From an uncultured Lutibacter sp. (GTDB taxonomy: Bacteria > Bacteroidota > Bacteroidia > Flavobacteriales > Flavobacteriaceae), in the NCBI RefSeq assembly GCF_947495725.1, contig NZ_CANLZZ010000006.1, positions 124,001 to 188,000 of the forward strand: a stretch of 64,000 bases of DNA, given 5' to 3'. A model generated the notes under the pieces. The model had not been told where the DNA came from, ran no database searches, and was given only the letters and a program-made list of their open reading frames with translations. Both the position numbers and the translations under genes were made by a program. Below, one piece after another: positions 63,503 to 64,000 of the stretch; within the stretch, counting starts at the first letter, position 1, and each line of letters opens with the position of its first letter.

Positions 63503-64000
63503 ATGAAAAAACTAATTTACATTATTGTAGCAAGTTTAGTTATGTACTCTTGCGAGCAAAAACAAGCTACGGAACAAAATAAAACTAAAGAGGTTTCTTC
63601 AACTGAAGAATTTCCGTTTTTTATTCCTTCAGAAAAACCAAATAGGCCTTTAAGTAAAGCAGTAAAAAGAAATTATGATGCTTATGAACATATTCGTCCT
63701 GAAGCTTCGGAATTATACACGCAATTTAAATACACAAAGTTAAAAGGGTTTGATTATAATGATGGTGATGGAACAATTACCCGTAGAGATCCATCAAAAG
63801 TGATTTTTGAAAACGGAAAATATTACGTTTGGTATACACATAGAAAATCTCCAGTTAAGCCAGTTGGAATGTCAAGAGCAAAAGAAGCAACAGATGTAAT
63901 TCCATCTGCAGATTGGGATTTGTCTGATATTTTTTATGCAACTTCAGAAGATGGTTTTACGTGGGAAGAACAAGGCGTTGCCGTTCCTCGTCCACCAAAA
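63503..64000 (+). CDS. GH117 glycosidase, lipoprotein (3' end cut by window)
   Basis: The first 166 codons of a lipoprotein (MYSC, Cys17). The N-terminal helical segment (LSKAVKRNYDAYEHIRPEASELYTQF) and the propeller entry DGTITRRDPSKVIFENGKYYVWYTHR, followed by DWDLSDIFYATSEDGFTWEEQG, match GH117. Characterised GH117 enzymes remove terminal 3,6-anhydro-L-galactose from neoagaro-oligosaccharides and have a helix that swaps between subunits; the helical segment fits that. Other clades are uncharacterised. The Asp in RRDPS is one of the expected catalytic acids. It starts 8 bases after the second GH2. The remaining half is outside the window, so completeness cannot be judged. Confidence 0.85.
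   Translation, partial: MKKLIYIIVASLVMYSCEQKQATEQNKTKEVSSTEEFPFFIPSEKPNRPLSKAVKRNYDAYEHIRPEASELYTQFKYTKLKGFDYNDGDGTITRRDPSKVIFENGKYYVWYTHRKSPVKPVGMSRAKEATDVIPSADWDLSDIFYATSEDGFTWEEQGVAVPRPPK

Noticed and set aside
1-64000. Search by eye for CRISPR arrays, tRNA or rRNA genes, and transposase genes
   Set aside because: No repeated spacer arrays, cloverleaf-like tRNA ends, rRNA-like GC-rich stretches or transposase-like proteins were seen.

Overview
The window is AT-rich DNA (roughly one-third GC by eye) from a bacterium of the phylum Bacteroidota, almost certainly a marine flavobacterium. Supporting signs are lipoprotein signals ending in S-C, type IX secretion sorting domains, TAnnTTTG-type promoter elements, few Shine-Dalgarno sites and long runs of sulfatase and glycosidase genes with gaps of only a few bases. 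It is the interior of a very large locus for degrading sulfated polysaccharide. I count 12 intact S1 (formylglycine) sulfatases plus one sulfatase remnant, two GH16, two GH29, three GH2, one GH28, one GH115-like, one GH117 (cut by the window end), one GH105 fused to a BNR_4 propeller, two GH43/GH117-like propellers, two esterases, a DUF5060/DUF4038 glycosidase, a double DUF1080 protein, a lipoprotein aldose epimerase, a uronate isomerase and two secreted type IX proteins. No SusC/SusD pair, hybrid two-component sensor or sulfatase-maturing enzyme is present.

Layout. 1-19541 (+): gene tail, sulfatases, GH29, esterases, GH43-like, an unassigned six-hairpin protein, and an inserted GH115 block of foreign composition. 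19657-23243 (+): DUF5060 glycosidase and a GH16 tandem pair. 23491-28127 (+): secreted beta-helix protein, a RibD/DHFR-like gene, and a second GH29 with a discoidin-like domain. 28161-29756 (-): TPR/HTH membrane regulator. 29969-34535 (+): three sulfatases. 34676-36242: ssb (+) and a ToxR/CadC-like membrane regulator (-). 36424-41649 (+): DUF1080, GH105-BNR_4, sulfatase. 41650-42780 (-): galM. 43036-55061 (+): giant BNR protein, sulfatase, GH2, propeller, sulfatase, GH28. 55098-56249 (-): paralogue of the membrane regulator. 56413-64000 (+): uxaC, two tandem GH2 and GH117. No gene-free stretch exceeds 300 bases.

Working model (inference). GH16 endo-enzymes, GH2, GH29, GH117 and sulfatases are the toolkit known from red-algal agaran/porphyran loci (for example Bacteroides plebeius). 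GH105-BNR_4, GH115, an iduronate-2-sulfatase-like protein, GH28 and uronate isomerase imply that uronic acids are also released, either from a decorated galactan or from a second polymer such as ulvan.

The most distinctive feature is a pair of paralogous transmembrane winged-helix regulators. Each is divergent from a catabolic operon and shares a 37-base triple direct-repeat operator with 12- and 11-base periods. A TAnnTTTG-like element lies at nearly the same distance downstream of both operators.
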